From: Aestuariivivens insulae
Lineage (GTDB): Bacteria; Bacteroidota; Bacteroidia; Flavobacteriales; Flavobacteriaceae
Assembly: GCF_022662195.1 (NCBI RefSeq)
Contig: NZ_JAKMCS010000002.1
Coordinates: 248,001-312,000, forward strand
DNA: 64,000 bases
Direction of reading: 5' to 3'
This document shows, in pieces, positions 1 to 8,692 of the stretch. The notes below the pieces were generated by a model. That model had not been told where the DNA came from, did not search any database, and worked only from the letters and a program-made list of their open reading frames with translations. Position 1 is the first letter of the stretch; each line of letters starts with the position of its first letter. Made by a program: the position numbers and the translations under genes.

Positions 1-1
1 A

Positions 2-169
2 TCGGTTTTAAATGAATACAATCAAATTCATTCTTGCAACAATGTATATGTTACCGATGGCTCTTTCATGACCTCGGCAGGCTGCCAAAACCCATCCTTA
101 ACCTACATGGCCTTTACTGCCAGAGCGGCAAATCATGCAGCAGAGCAGTTTAAAAAGAATAACGCTTAA
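2..169 (+). CDS. GMC-family FAD oxidoreductase, C-terminal fragment
   Basis: Only the last 55 codons are in the window; the gene begins upstream. The frame starting at base 2 stays open to TAA at 167-169 and reads HSCNNVYVTDGSFMTSAGCQ followed by NPSLTYMAFTARAANH. This matches the C-terminal domain of GMC oxidoreductases, which ends with an H-x-x-x-N-L-Y-V-x-D block and a conserved Asn in an NP-[ST]-LT motif. The next gene encodes the gluconate 2-dehydrogenase subunit 3-type partner, so this is probably the catalytic FAD subunit of a periplasmic sugar or glucoside 3-dehydrogenase. The substrate cannot be read from this fragment. Confidence 0.85.
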   Translation, partial: SVLNEYNQIHSCNNVYVTDGSFMTSAGCQNPSLTYMAFTARAANHAAEQFKKNNA

Positions 170-237
170 TTTTTTTTATATGAAATGCCCATTAGCAAAA
201 AGTTGCAAACCAGCCGAAATGATAATAAGGGCATTCC

Positions 238-260
238 ACCTGCCTGCCGGCAAGGCAGGT
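238..260. repeat. Short perfect palindromic repeat, REP-like
   Basis: Arms ACCTGCCT (238-245) and AGGCAGGT (253-260) flank a self-complementary GCCGGCA loop. It lies in the 122-bp gap between the GMC gene and its small-subunit gene and is much richer in GC than its surroundings. Similar CCTGCC/GGCAGG palindromes are scattered in many flavobacterial genomes. It could act as an RNA-stabilising hairpin within the operon. Confidence 0.6.
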
Positions 261-291
261 CTGACCAATAAAAAACAATGAAAATAAACAG

Positions 292-891
292 ATGAAACGA
301 AGAGAAGCATTAAAAAACATAGGCTTAACATCTGCCTTTTTTGTTGCAACACCCTCTGTAATTAGCTTATTACAAAGTTGCTCCAATGATGTCAAATCTT
401 GGACTCCAGAATTTTTAAGTGAACAAGAAGGTGTGGTTTTAACAAACTTGGTCGATATTATTTTACCTAAAACAGAAAATTTGCCATCGGCTTTAGAGCT
501 CAATATCCCGCAGTTTATTGACAAATACATGAATGAAGTTTTTGAAGATGAAGACCAAGGACAATACAAAACAGGATTTAACAATATCATTGGTCTGTTA
601 AGGCCCAACCCTGAAGATGATATTAAAAAAATAACACCAGACAGTTACAAAGCGCTACTGGACAAACACATGTTAATTAAAGGAGAGGTCGATGAGGAAA
701 GAGCATCCAATCCAGAATCTTTAGACCTAACAACATCCGAATTTTTAAACAGCATTAAATGGATGGCCATTAACGCGTACAAAACCACCGAAGAGGTTGG
801 AGAAAAGGTTTTAGCCTACGACCCAGTTCCAGGAGCCTATTATTGTGGCAACCTACAAGAATTAACCGGAGGCAAATCCTGGTCTTTATAA
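292..891 (+). CDS. Gluconate 2-dehydrogenase subunit 3 family protein, Tat-exported
   Basis: This 199-residue protein has a twin-arginine start (MKRREALKNIG), a hydrophobic stretch and a lipobox-like SLLQSC at about residue 29, so it is exported and probably lipid-anchored. The body (EQEGVVLTNLVDIILPKTENLPSALELNIPQFID) is typical of the Gluconate_2-dh3 small subunit. In this family the small subunit carries the folded FAD (GMC) subunit through the Tat pore and stabilises it. The GMC gene ends 122 bp upstream, so the two likely form one periplasmic sugar dehydrogenase. The ATG at 292 places the RR motif at the N-terminus. Confidence 0.85.
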   Translation: MKRREALKNIGLTSAFFVATPSVISLLQSCSNDVKSWTPEFLSEQEGVVLTNLVDIILPKTENLPSALELNIPQFIDKYMNEVFEDEDQGQYKTGFNNIIGLLRPNPEDDIKKITPDSYKALLDKHMLIKGEVDEERASNPESLDLTTSEFLNSIKWMAINAYKTTEEVGEKVLAYDPVPGAYYCGNLQELTGGKSWSL

Positions 892-908
892 AACCCAACA
901 TACAAATA

Positions 909-1703
909 ATGCAAACTAAACTATTTACAAAAAACACATGGCTTCTACTCTTGTGCCTCGTTATTTTAACTAATTGCCAAAACAAGACCAAACAACAAGC
1001 CGAAAACTGGAAATCTTTATTTAACGGCAAAGATTTAAACAATTGGATCATTAAAATAAAAGGGCATCCTCTGGGAGAGAATTACAAAAACACCTTTATT
1101 GTTGAAGATGGCGTTATGAAAGTAAACTATAAGGCTTACGATTCTTTTAACAATGCATTTGGCCATATTTATTACAAAAAGCCTTTTAGCAATTATAAAT
1201 TCAGAATGCAATACAGATTTACTGGCGAACAGGTAAAAGGCGGCGCTGGATGGGCAACCCGAAACAGTGGCATCATGGTTCATTGTGAAGACCCTAAAAA
1301 TATAGGACTAAATCAAGACTTTCCTGTTTCAATAGAAGTTCAACTTTTAGGCGGATTAAATTCTGGCGAACGCCCAACAGGGAATTTATGCACCCCTGGT
1401 ACTCATGTCGTTATAAATGACGAACTTTACACATCGCACTGCATTGATTCTTCATCTAAAACATACAATGGGGACCAATGGGTAAATGTTGAAATTGAAG
1501 TGAGAAACGATTCTATAATCAAGCATTTCATTAATGGCAATAATGTACTCACTTACTACAAACCCCAAATTGGGGGGCCAGTGGACTATAATGCCGAGCT
1601 ATGGAAAAGCAAAGAAGGTACTCCTTTAAAAGGAGGCTATATTTCATTACAAAGCGAAAGCCACCCTGTTGAATTTAAAAATATTGAGATTTTAGAACTT
1701 TAA
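909..1703 (+). CDS. DUF1080 (3-keto-disaccharide hydrolase-like) lipoprotein
   Basis: A 264-residue lipoprotein with signal MQTKLFTKNTWLLLLCLVIL and lipobox TNC. The frame is open from an ATG at 843, but the ATG at 909 puts the signal peptide at the N-terminus and avoids overlap with the previous gene, so it is preferred. The mature part starts WKSLFNGKDLNNWIIKIKG, the usual DUF1080 opening, and continues as a concanavalin-like beta sandwich (NSGIMVHCEDP, PVSIEVQLLGG). DUF1080 proteins have been linked to cleavage of glycosides oxidised to 3-keto sugars, which fits the GMC dehydrogenase before it and the Gfo/Idh/MocA and isomerase genes after it. The substrate is not known. Confidence 0.85.
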   Translation: MQTKLFTKNTWLLLLCLVILTNCQNKTKQQAENWKSLFNGKDLNNWIIKIKGHPLGENYKNTFIVEDGVMKVNYKAYDSFNNAFGHIYYKKPFSNYKFRMQYRFTGEQVKGGAGWATRNSGIMVHCEDPKNIGLNQDFPVSIEVQLLGGLNSGERPTGNLCTPGTHVVINDELYTSHCIDSSSKTYNGDQWVNVEIEVRNDSIIKHFINGNNVLTYYKPQIGGPVDYNAELWKSKEGTPLKGGYISLQSESHPVEFKNIEILEL

Positions 1704-1704
1704 A

Positions 1705-2655
1705 ATGATAAAGACCATTACAAAACTTAACACTTTATTTTTTTTGGGGTTACTATCAAACGTAGCACTATCACAAAACTTTAAAGATTATTCCCAGCAA
1801 GTAGAGAGCGCATCTATTTCCATAGACATGGTCGCTATTGAAGGTGGCCATTTTATAATGGGCAATGACCAAGGCAAAGCTGATGAAAACCCAGCTCACA
1901 AGGTGTCCGTTGATGATTTTTGGATAGGTAAATATGAAATAACTTGGGAGCAGTACGACGCCTTTGTATATGCAAATTTTGATGCTTCACAATTTCAAGA
2001 TGATTCCAAACTAAAAGCATTGGGTATCGACGCCGTATCTGGAGCCACACCTCCTTATGTAGATATGAGTTTTAATATGGGCAAAGGCAGTTCTCCGGCG
2101 GTTAACATGACCCAATATGCCGCTTTAATGTATTGCAAATGGCTCACCTCAAAAACCGGAATATTTTATCGTTTGCCCACCGAAGCAGAATGGGAATACG
2201 TCTGTAAAAAGGGAAACACCGATCAAAACAATTCCTTAAGCGATATTGGCTGGTATGCCGAAAACAGCAACGAAAAATATGAAAAGACGGGAACCAAAAA
2301 AGCTAATTCCTTAGGTGTTCACGATTTATTGGGCAATGTTTCAGAATGGGTTTTGGATCAATACGACCCAAACTACTATAAAAACTCACCGGAAAATAAT
2401 CCCTGGAACAAGCCCTCCAAACTATACCCTCGCGTTTTAAGAGGTGGTTCATGGAAAGATACGGCCGATAAATTGTGCTGCACATCCAGACAAACATCAA
2501 ACCCTAAATGGAAAAGAAGAGACCCTCAGATCCCCAAAAGTAACTGGTGGCATACCGACGCCCCTTTTATCGGATTTAGAATAGTAAGGCCTAAAGTACA
2601 ACCCTCAAAAGAAGATATAAAAGCATATTGGCTTGAAGCTATCGCTGACTTTTAA
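1705..2655 (+). CDS. Formylglycine-generating enzyme (SUMF1) family protein, probably non-catalytic
   Basis: A 316-residue secreted protein (signal MIKTITKLNTLFFLGLLSNVALSQ). The FGE-sulfatase fold is clear: MVAIEGGHFIMGND, HKVSVDDFWIGKYEITWEQY, YRLPTEAEWEYVCKKG, GVHDLLGNVSEWVLD, RVLRGGSWKD, GFRIVRP. In true formylglycine-generating enzymes the first active-site cysteine follows GGS; here the sequence is GGSWKD (about residues 247-252), with two adjacent cysteines a few residues later. The oxidase chemistry is therefore doubtful. Family members without that cysteine act as binding or accessory proteins or modify other substrates. The gene starts one base after the DUF1080 stop codon, so it is co-translated with the pathway. 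No sulfatase gene lies in the window. Confidence 0.8.
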   Translation: MIKTITKLNTLFFLGLLSNVALSQNFKDYSQQVESASISIDMVAIEGGHFIMGNDQGKADENPAHKVSVDDFWIGKYEITWEQYDAFVYANFDASQFQDDSKLKALGIDAVSGATPPYVDMSFNMGKGSSPAVNMTQYAALMYCKWLTSKTGIFYRLPTEAEWEYVCKKGNTDQNNSLSDIGWYAENSNEKYEKTGTKKANSLGVHDLLGNVSEWVLDQYDPNYYKNSPENNPWNKPSKLYPRVLRGGSWKDTADKLCCTSRQTSNPKWKRRDPQIPKSNWWHTDAPFIGFRIVRPKVQPSKEDIKAYWLEAIADF

Positions 2656-2679
2656 ACTTAACAAACTAAAACATACACT

Positions 2680-4008
2680 ATGAAAGACAAAAAAATATCC
2701 AGACGGCATTTTGTAAAAGAATCTTCATTAGTTACGGGAGGCATTTTATTAGGCCCTTCACTTTTTGCTTCTCCTATGCATACTACTAAAAAGGAAAAAA
2801 CCTTAAAACTAGCCCTCGTTGGTTGCGGTGGCCGGGGTACAGGAGCGGCAGTTCAAGCGCTTAAAGCAGACAGCAATGTAAAATTGGTTGCCATGGCAGA
2901 TGCTTTTGAAGATCAAATTGAAAAATCCCATGGGAACCTATCCAAAATATTTGATAAAAGCAGAATCGAACTAAAACCTAGTATGAAGTTTGTTGGTTTT
3001 GGCTCTTACAAAAAAGCCATAGACGAAGCCGACGTGGTCATTTTAACCACACCTCCAGGATTCAGACCCCAACATTTTGAATATGCAGTACAACAAGGCA
3101 AGCATGTTTTTATGGAAAAGCCTGTTGCTACAGATGTTGCCGGTATTAAAAAAGTATTGAACGCAGCAAAACTGGCTAAAGAGAAAAAGCTTAATGTTGT
3201 AGTTGGTTTGCAAAGGCGTTATCAAGCAGAATATATTGAATTGAATAGACGCATAAAAAATGGCGATTTAGGCAAAATTGTATCTGGGCAAGTTTACTGG
3301 AACGGTGCTGGCGTATGGGTGCGCCCTAGAACCGATTCTATGACCGAAATGGAATACCAAATGCGAAACTGGTATTATTTTAACTGGCTATGTGGTGACC
3401 ATATACTAGAGCAACACATACACAACATAGATGTCGCCAATTGGTTTATTGGAGAGCTTCCCATTAAGGCCCAAGGCATGGGTGGTCGGGAAGTAAGAAA
3501 AGGAAAAGACCACGGGCAAATATTCGATCACCATTTTGTAGAGTTCACCTACCCTAGTGGCGCCATTATTTCCAGTCAGTGTAGACATCAACCAGGTTGT
3601 TTCAGTCAAGTTTCAGAAACCTTTCAGGGCACTTTAGGAACCTCTTATACTGGTGGTGGCAACACTGCCATTTTAAAATCCTACGACGGAAACAACATAT
3701 ACAAACACGATGGCGAAAACGATAAAAATCCGTACCAAGTAGAACACGACAGGCTTTTTGCTGCAATAAGATCGGGCGAAGAAGTAATAAACAATGCAGA
3801 ATATGGGGCAGAAAGCACCATGACCGCCATTTTAGGTCGTATGGCAACATACTCTGGCAAAGAAATAAGCTGGGACAAAGCCATGAATTCAGACTTGAAA
3901 TTAGTTCCAGATGAGGACATGCTCAGTTTTAATTCCGTGCCCCCCGTTGTTCCAAACGAACTAGGCGAATACCCTATTCCCATGCCCGGTCAAACCACAT
4001 TTTATTAA
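2680..4008 (+). CDS. Gfo/Idh/MocA family oxidoreductase, Tat-exported
   Basis: A 442-residue protein with a twin-arginine signal (SRRHFVKESSLVTGG) followed by a Rossmann fold. The dinucleotide loop GCGGRG is at about residues 48-53 and the family EKP motif (MEKPVATD) at about 145. The C-terminal half has the mixed sheet domain with HILEQHIHNIDVANW, which supplies the usual catalytic His. Such exported members hold tightly bound NAD(P) and recycle it on sugar substrates, or oxidise and reduce the C3 position. It sits 24 bp after the SUMF1-like gene and 12 bp before the isomerase gene, within one operon. It is distantly related to the Gfo gene at 4962 but is not a recent duplicate. Confidence 0.88.
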   Translation: MKDKKISRRHFVKESSLVTGGILLGPSLFASPMHTTKKEKTLKLALVGCGGRGTGAAVQALKADSNVKLVAMADAFEDQIEKSHGNLSKIFDKSRIELKPSMKFVGFGSYKKAIDEADVVILTTPPGFRPQHFEYAVQQGKHVFMEKPVATDVAGIKKVLNAAKLAKEKKLNVVVGLQRRYQAEYIELNRRIKNGDLGKIVSGQVYWNGAGVWVRPRTDSMTEMEYQMRNWYYFNWLCGDHILEQHIHNIDVANWFIGELPIKAQGMGGREVRKGKDHGQIFDHHFVEFTYPSGAIISSQCRHQPGCFSQVSETFQGTLGTSYTGGGNTAILKSYDGNNIYKHDGENDKNPYQVEHDRLFAAIRSGEEVINNAEYGAESTMTAILGRMATYSGKEISWDKAMNSDLKLVPDEDMLSFNSVPPVVPNELGEYPIPMPGQTTFY

Positions 4009-4020
4009 AAATAAGTTATT

Positions 4021-4950
4021 TTGAAAAGAAGAGCATTTATAAGAAAAACAGCCGCCACAACATCCTTATTTAGTATGGGGGCTTTGGGCGTACATGCCTT
4101 AGATAAAGCAAGCCAAAAAAGCTCAGTTCCAAACCATACGTTCAAACTAAAATACGCGCCGCACTTAGGCATGTTTAAAAACCTTGCAGGCGTCGCCCCT
4201 ATAGACCAATTAAACTTTATGGCAGAGCAAGGCTTTACTGCTTTTGAAGATAACGGTATGAAGGGCAGGTCTACAGATACCCAAGAACAAATGGCCAAAA
4301 CCATGGCCAAAAGGAATATGACCATGGGCGTGTTTGTAGCCCATAAAATTTATTGGAAAGAACCCAATTTAGCTAGTGGTGATAAAACAAAACGAGAAGA
4401 GTTTTTAAACGACATTAAATCTTCGGTTGAAGTTGCCAAACGTGTAAACGCCAAATGGATGACCGTAGTCCCTGGACATGTAGATTTAAAACAAAATATG
4501 AGTTTTCAAACCGAACATGTTATAGAATCTTTAAAACAAGCCTCGGCTATATTAGAACCCCATAACCTCACCATGGTTCTTGAACCCTTAAATTTCAGGA
4601 ATCATCCAGGGCTCTTTTTAAGTGAATCGCCACAAGCGTATCAAATCTGTAAAGCCGTCGATTCCCCTGCTTGTAAAATATTATTTGATATTTACCACCA
4701 ACAAATTCAAGAAGGCAATTTAATTCCAAATATTGAGCAATGTTGGGATGAAATAGCCTATTTTCAAATTGGTGACAATCCAGGGCGTAATGAACCTACC
4801 ACAGGTGAAATAAATTATAAAAATGTGTTTAAATTTATTCATTCCAAAGGTTACAATGGTATATTGGGTATGGAACATGGCAATTCCATAAGCGGCAAAG
4901 AAGGCGAATTAAAAGTCATTGAAGCCTATAAAAATTCTGATAGTTTTTAA
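4021..4950 (+). CDS. Hydroxypyruvate isomerase-like TIM-barrel protein, Tat-exported
   Basis: 309 residues, starting at a TTG codon. No ATG gives a complete signal, and the TTG start yields MKRRAFIRKTAATTSLFSMG, a proper twin-arginine signal. The body is a xylose isomerase-like TIM barrel: FTAFEDNGM, VLEPLN (about residue 187), KILFDIYHQQ (about 221), FQIGDNPGRNEPTTGEINY and GILGMEHGNS (about 283). These are the metal-binding and catalytic Glu/Asp/His positions of the hydroxypyruvate isomerase group. Between two Gfo/Idh/MocA genes and after DUF1080, a role as isomerase, epimerase or hydratase of keto sugars in the periplasm is more likely than cytosolic hydroxypyruvate isomerisation. Confidence 0.83.
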   Translation: MKRRAFIRKTAATTSLFSMGALGVHALDKASQKSSVPNHTFKLKYAPHLGMFKNLAGVAPIDQLNFMAEQGFTAFEDNGMKGRSTDTQEQMAKTMAKRNMTMGVFVAHKIYWKEPNLASGDKTKREEFLNDIKSSVEVAKRVNAKWMTVVPGHVDLKQNMSFQTEHVIESLKQASAILEPHNLTMVLEPLNFRNHPGLFLSESPQAYQICKAVDSPACKILFDIYHQQIQEGNLIPNIEQCWDEIAYFQIGDNPGRNEPTTGEINYKNVFKFIHSKGYNGILGMEHGNSISGKEGELKVIEAYKNSDSF

Positions 4951-4961
4951 AAACTTAAACC

Positions 4962-6407
4962 ATGGAGACAAATAGCAAAAAAAATAGCCGAAGGACATTT
5001 ATAAAAACAACCGCATTAACAGGTTTAGGCATTTCAATTATCCCTCGACATGTTATGGGCAAAGGGTTTATTCCGCCTAGTGATAAATTAAATATCGCTG
5101 TTATTGGAGGCGGCGGCAAAGGGTATTCAGACGCTATTAATACTTGGAACAATGGAGCTTCTAACATTGTTGCTATTTGCGATGTCGACTGGAATCAATC
5201 TAAAGCCTTAATGGAAAAATTTCCAAATGCTGCCAGATACAAAGATTTTAGAAAACTTCTTGATGGCAGAAACGACATTGATGCCATAACCGTTTCAACA
5301 CCAGATCACACACATGCTGTTATCGCTATGGCCGCCATTCAATCTGGTAAGCACGTATATGTTCAAAAACCTTTAACCCATGATATCTATGAGGCTAGAA
5401 TGCTTACTGAAGCAGCTAACAAATACCAAGTAGTAACCCAAATGGGAAACCAAGGTGCTTCAGGGAATGGCGTTAAACAAATGACTAAATGGTTTGACGA
5501 GGGTATGATTGGCTCTGTAAATCAAGTCCATGTTTGGACCAACAGACCCGTTTGGCCACAAGGTATTGCCACCCCTACCGAAAAACCAGCATTATTGGAT
5601 GGATTGGATTGGGACACGTGGATAGGCCCTTCCCAATGGGTAGATTACCACCCACTCTACCACCCATTTAAATGGCGCGGTTGGTGGAATTTTGGAACCG
5701 GAGCCCTGGGCGATATGGGATGCCATTTAATGGATCCTCCTTATAGAGTTTTAGGACTTGGTTATCCTACCGAAGTGGAAAGCAGTGTTGGGGCCGTTTT
5801 CAAAAAAGACTGGTCTCCAGAATATCTACCAGAATCTTGTCCACCTTCATCTAGAACGCAATTAAAGTTTTCAGCTTCAGCAAAAAACAAATCTGAAGTC
5901 ACACTAACTTGGTCCGACGGCGGTTTACGTCCATTCCACCCAGACCTTATTCCTGCTGACCATCCTATTGGAGACAACGACAGTACCAATGGTGTTATCA
6001 TGATTGGAGAAAAAGGCATTATGACCTGCGGCACCTATGGAAGAGCCCCTAAGGTCTATTTGAATAATGGAGAACTCATCACGTTTACCGATGATAAAAA
6101 AGACATTTTACCCGAACACGGTCACCATTCCTCTTGGGTAGAAGCCTGCAAAGAAGGCTTTGGCAAAGCAAAACACAAAGCTTTAACTTCATCATTTGAT
6201 TATGCAGGACCTCTCACAGAAAGTGTTTTAATGGGCAATCTGGCAATTAGAAGTTATATGCTTAGACAGGAAACAAAACCCAACCAATTCCAATACCCAG
6301 GCAGAAAAAAACTGTTATGGGACGGCATTAACATGACCGTTAAAAACTTTGACGAAGCCAATCAATTTGTAAAGCGAGAATACAGAGAAGGATGGCAATT
6401 ACAATAG
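4962..6407 (+). CDS. Gfo/Idh/MocA family oxidoreductase, Tat-exported
   Basis: A 481-residue protein with Tat motif SRRTFIKTTALTGLG near residue 9, Rossmann loop GGGGKG at about 49-54, and VQKPLTHD at about 133 in place of the classical EKP. The WRGWWNFGTGALGDMGCHLMDPPY segment is characteristic of the long secreted Gfo/Idh/MocA subgroup common in Bacteroidota and Planctomycetes. It starts 11 bp after the isomerase and is the last gene of the operon. The protein at 42463 is the same length and shares the layout (YHPxxWR, GTLGDMGVHIFDTPY), so the two are paralogs in separate loci. The sugar substrate is not determined. Confidence 0.88.
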   Translation: METNSKKNSRRTFIKTTALTGLGISIIPRHVMGKGFIPPSDKLNIAVIGGGGKGYSDAINTWNNGASNIVAICDVDWNQSKALMEKFPNAARYKDFRKLLDGRNDIDAITVSTPDHTHAVIAMAAIQSGKHVYVQKPLTHDIYEARMLTEAANKYQVVTQMGNQGASGNGVKQMTKWFDEGMIGSVNQVHVWTNRPVWPQGIATPTEKPALLDGLDWDTWIGPSQWVDYHPLYHPFKWRGWWNFGTGALGDMGCHLMDPPYRVLGLGYPTEVESSVGAVFKKDWSPEYLPESCPPSSRTQLKFSASAKNKSEVTLTWSDGGLRPFHPDLIPADHPIGDNDSTNGVIMIGEKGIMTCGTYGRAPKVYLNNGELITFTDDKKDILPEHGHHSSWVEACKEGFGKAKHKALTSSFDYAGPLTESVLMGNLAIRSYMLRQETKPNQFQYPGRKKLLWDGINMTVKNFDEANQFVKREYREGWQLQ

Positions 6408-6549
6408 GATTACTTGTTTTTCTTATGTTCTACCAATAGTTGAGAAAAACAAAAAAAAGCTATTGTTTTATTGCTAAATAATGACGCCCTCCACTGTAAA
6501 TTAGTTAATTTTACAACGTAGGTGTAATTTTTTATAAAATCCAAGGACC

Positions 6550-6918
6550 TTGAATAAATCAAAAAAAACAATTAACATCGTACTCTTTATACTATTTGGC
6601 ATTTTTGCTGTTTTGCAGCTCAATGATCCTGATGCCGTAGTATGGGTTTCAATCTACGGGTTTGTTGCTGCTATTTTTTTATATTCCAATTTCAGGGAAA
6701 TTCCTAAGAAGGCACTCATATTAATTATCATAGCCTTATTGGCCTATTCTGCCTTTCACCTCTCATTGTTCATCACTTATTTACAAACAGAGCATAAAGA
6801 AGAACTATTTGGTAAAATGGTATACGAGAAACCTTATTTGGAAGGGTCCAGGGAATTCTTAGGACTTTTAATAGCAGCCCTGGGTGTTTTATACTTACTT
6901 AAACAGAGAAAAGCATAG
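6550..6918 (+). CDS. TMEM220-like small integral membrane protein
   Basis: A 122-residue protein with about four hydrophobic helices (IVLFILFGIFAVLQL, VVWVSIYGFVAAIFLY, LILIIIALLAYSAFHLSLFI, FLGLLIAALGVLYLL). The LQLNDPDAVVWVSIYG segment after the first helix is the hallmark of the transmembrane family 220 group. It begins at TTG with an AAGGA purine run just upstream; no ATG start is available. Its function is unknown. It ends 35 bp before eboA and may share its transcript, which would make it the first gene of the ebo operon here. That link rests on position only. Confidence 0.7.
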   Translation: MNKSKKTINIVLFILFGIFAVLQLNDPDAVVWVSIYGFVAAIFLYSNFREIPKKALILIIIALLAYSAFHLSLFITYLQTEHKEELFGKMVYEKPYLEGSREFLGLLIAALGVLYLLKQRKA

Positions 6919-6953
6919 CATAATAATAACCGCTTCTATTTTACTTTTAAAAG

Positions 6954-7757
6954 ATGAGTTCATTTAAGGAACAAGAACAATTTATAACGCTAGCAAAATC
7001 TAAATTTAATTCTAAAGAACTAGACTGGATTCTTGCTAAAACAGCCATTATTTCGAATATAGAGACCTGTAAAAAGTTTAATATGCTTTTTAGTCTTACC
7101 TCACGATTTATTGGTAGTGAAACCATAACATGGTCTCCCGACGAATTGGAGCAATTAGAAATAATATACCCCGGATTTTCAAAAACACCATGGAGCAAGC
7201 AAGATCTGGCGCGTATTCTATTGATGTTGGCCTTGGATATATCGATAAATAAAACCATTATAGAAGCATTTTTTGAGATTGCCGAAATGAAAGAACAAGT
7301 GGTCTTATACAGAGGTCTTTATTTTCTGGAAAACGCATCCGATTTTAGTGCTCAAGTTGCTGAAGGCATCCGTACCAACATGGTAAATGTTTTTGATGCC
7401 ATTGCATCTGGTAATCCTTTTGCCCTGCAATACCTTGATGAAGAGGCCTGGAATCAACTGGTCCTGAAGTCTTTCTTTATGGATAGGCCCCTTTATAATG
7501 TTCAAAACATCGATTTAGGAAAGAATGAACATTTAGCAAATATGCTTCAAGACTATGTAAAAGAGCGTTGGGCTGCAGGCAGACAGGTTTCTCTTGAAAT
7601 ATGGCGCATGGTAGCAGGCTATCTTAGAGATGACATAAAACAACTAATTTCAGAACGATCCTTTGATGGATTGGAAAAAGAAGTCATAGAACAAATTTTG
7701 CAACAAGATAATCCCAATCTAAACAGTGAATATTGGGATCGCATAGGTAAAAACTAA
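6954..7757 (+). CDS. eboA: EboA domain-containing protein
   Basis: 267 residues, mostly helical and soluble, with no signal peptide. I assign EboA from the N-terminal pattern (FKEQEQFITLAKSKFNSKELDWILAKTAIISNI) and mainly from being followed in order by clear eboB, eboC, eboD, eboE and eboF homologs. EboA has no known enzymatic motif. In cyanobacteria and pseudomonads the ebo/edb cluster has been linked to export or maturation of small secondary metabolites, for example scytonemin precursors in Nostoc, but the biochemical step of EboA is unresolved. It starts 35 bp after the TMEM220-like gene and ends 14 bp before eboB. Confidence 0.8.
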   Translation: MSSFKEQEQFITLAKSKFNSKELDWILAKTAIISNIETCKKFNMLFSLTSRFIGSETITWSPDELEQLEIIYPGFSKTPWSKQDLARILLMLALDISINKTIIEAFFEIAEMKEQVVLYRGLYFLENASDFSAQVAEGIRTNMVNVFDAIASGNPFALQYLDEEAWNQLVLKSFFMDRPLYNVQNIDLGKNEHLANMLQDYVKERWAAGRQVSLEIWRMVAGYLRDDIKQLISERSFDGLEKEVIEQILQQDNPNLNSEYWDRIGKN

Positions 7758-7771
7758 ATAAAACATATATT

Positions 7772-8671
7772 ATGAATTATATAGATCCGCACATCCACAT
7801 GGTTTCCAGAACCACCGATGATTATGAAAACATGAGAGCTGCCGGTATCGTTGCGGTTATCGAACCCGCCTTTTGGCTAGGCCAGGCACGTACCAGTGTT
7901 GGCTCGTTTAAAGACTATTTTAGCATGCTCGTTGGTTGGGAACGTTTTAGAGCCTCACAGTTTGGCATTAAACACTATTGCACTATTGGTTTAAATTCAA
8001 AAGAAGCCAATAACGAAGCCTTAGCAGAACAGGTTATTGACATCTTACCCGAATTTTTAGCCAAAGAGGGCGTTGTTGCCGTGGGTGAAATAGGTTATGA
8101 CGACCAAACCGCCGCCGAGGATAAGTATTTTAGACAGCAATTGGAATTAGCCAAGGAGTTTGATCTTCCCGTTATGATCCACACACCTCATCGCGATAAA
8201 AAGAATGGTACGCTAAGGAGCATGGATGTTATTGAAGAACATGGCATATCGCCCAATAAGGTAGTTATCGACCACAATAATGAAGAGACCGTTAAATGGG
8301 TTCGTGATCGTGGTTATTGGGCCGCTTTTACCATTTACCCAAAAACAAAGATGAGTAAAATGCGTATGGTCGATATTGTTAAGAACTATGGCTCGGAGCA
8401 AATTATTGTAGACAGTTCGGCCGATTGGGGTGTAAGTGATCCTCTATCGGTTCCTAAAACGGCTGCACTAATGAAAAAGAATGGTGTTTCCGACAAAGAT
8501 ATTCATTTGACCTGTTACCAAAATGCACTCACCATTTATGGGCAAAGCGGACAGTTTAATGAATCGGACTGGCTTAACGAGACTACTGTAAATCAAGCCG
8601 ATTTGCACGAAGGCAATACCATATTAAGGGGACAAGAAGCCAAAACAATCCATTTTAAAGGTTCTAAATAA
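7772..8671 (+). CDS. eboB: EboB, TatD-like metal-dependent hydrolase
   Basis: 299 residues with amidohydrolase-fold metal ligands in order: DPHIHMV near the N-terminus, VGEIGYDD, PVMIHTPHRD, KVVIDHNNEE and IIVDSSADWG. This is the TatD-related pattern (HxH, E, H, H, D), so a divalent-metal hydrolase active site appears intact. There is no signal peptide, so it is cytosolic. It lies between eboA (14 bp upstream) and eboC (112 bp downstream, with small hairpins in the gap). The substrate is unknown; in this cluster a small-molecule role seems more likely than the DNase activity of canonical TatD. Confidence 0.85.
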   Translation: MNYIDPHIHMVSRTTDDYENMRAAGIVAVIEPAFWLGQARTSVGSFKDYFSMLVGWERFRASQFGIKHYCTIGLNSKEANNEALAEQVIDILPEFLAKEGVVAVGEIGYDDQTAAEDKYFRQQLELAKEFDLPVMIHTPHRDKKNGTLRSMDVIEEHGISPNKVVIDHNNEETVKWVRDRGYWAAFTIYPKTKMSKMRMVDIVKNYGSEQIIVDSSADWGVSDPLSVPKTAALMKKNGVSDKDIHLTCYQNALTIYGQSGQFNESDWLNETTVNQADLHEGNTILRGQEAKTIHFKGSK

Positions 8672-8692
8672 AGCATTTTAAAAACATTAAAC

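Noticed and set aside
843-908. Upstream ATG extension of the DUF1080 gene
   Set aside because: It would overlap the previous gene by 49 bases and bury the lipoprotein signal behind 22 polar residues.
6431-6470. CAATAG/CTATTG hairpin after the first operon as a terminator
   Set aside because: Only about six base pairs with a long A-rich loop; too weak to list.
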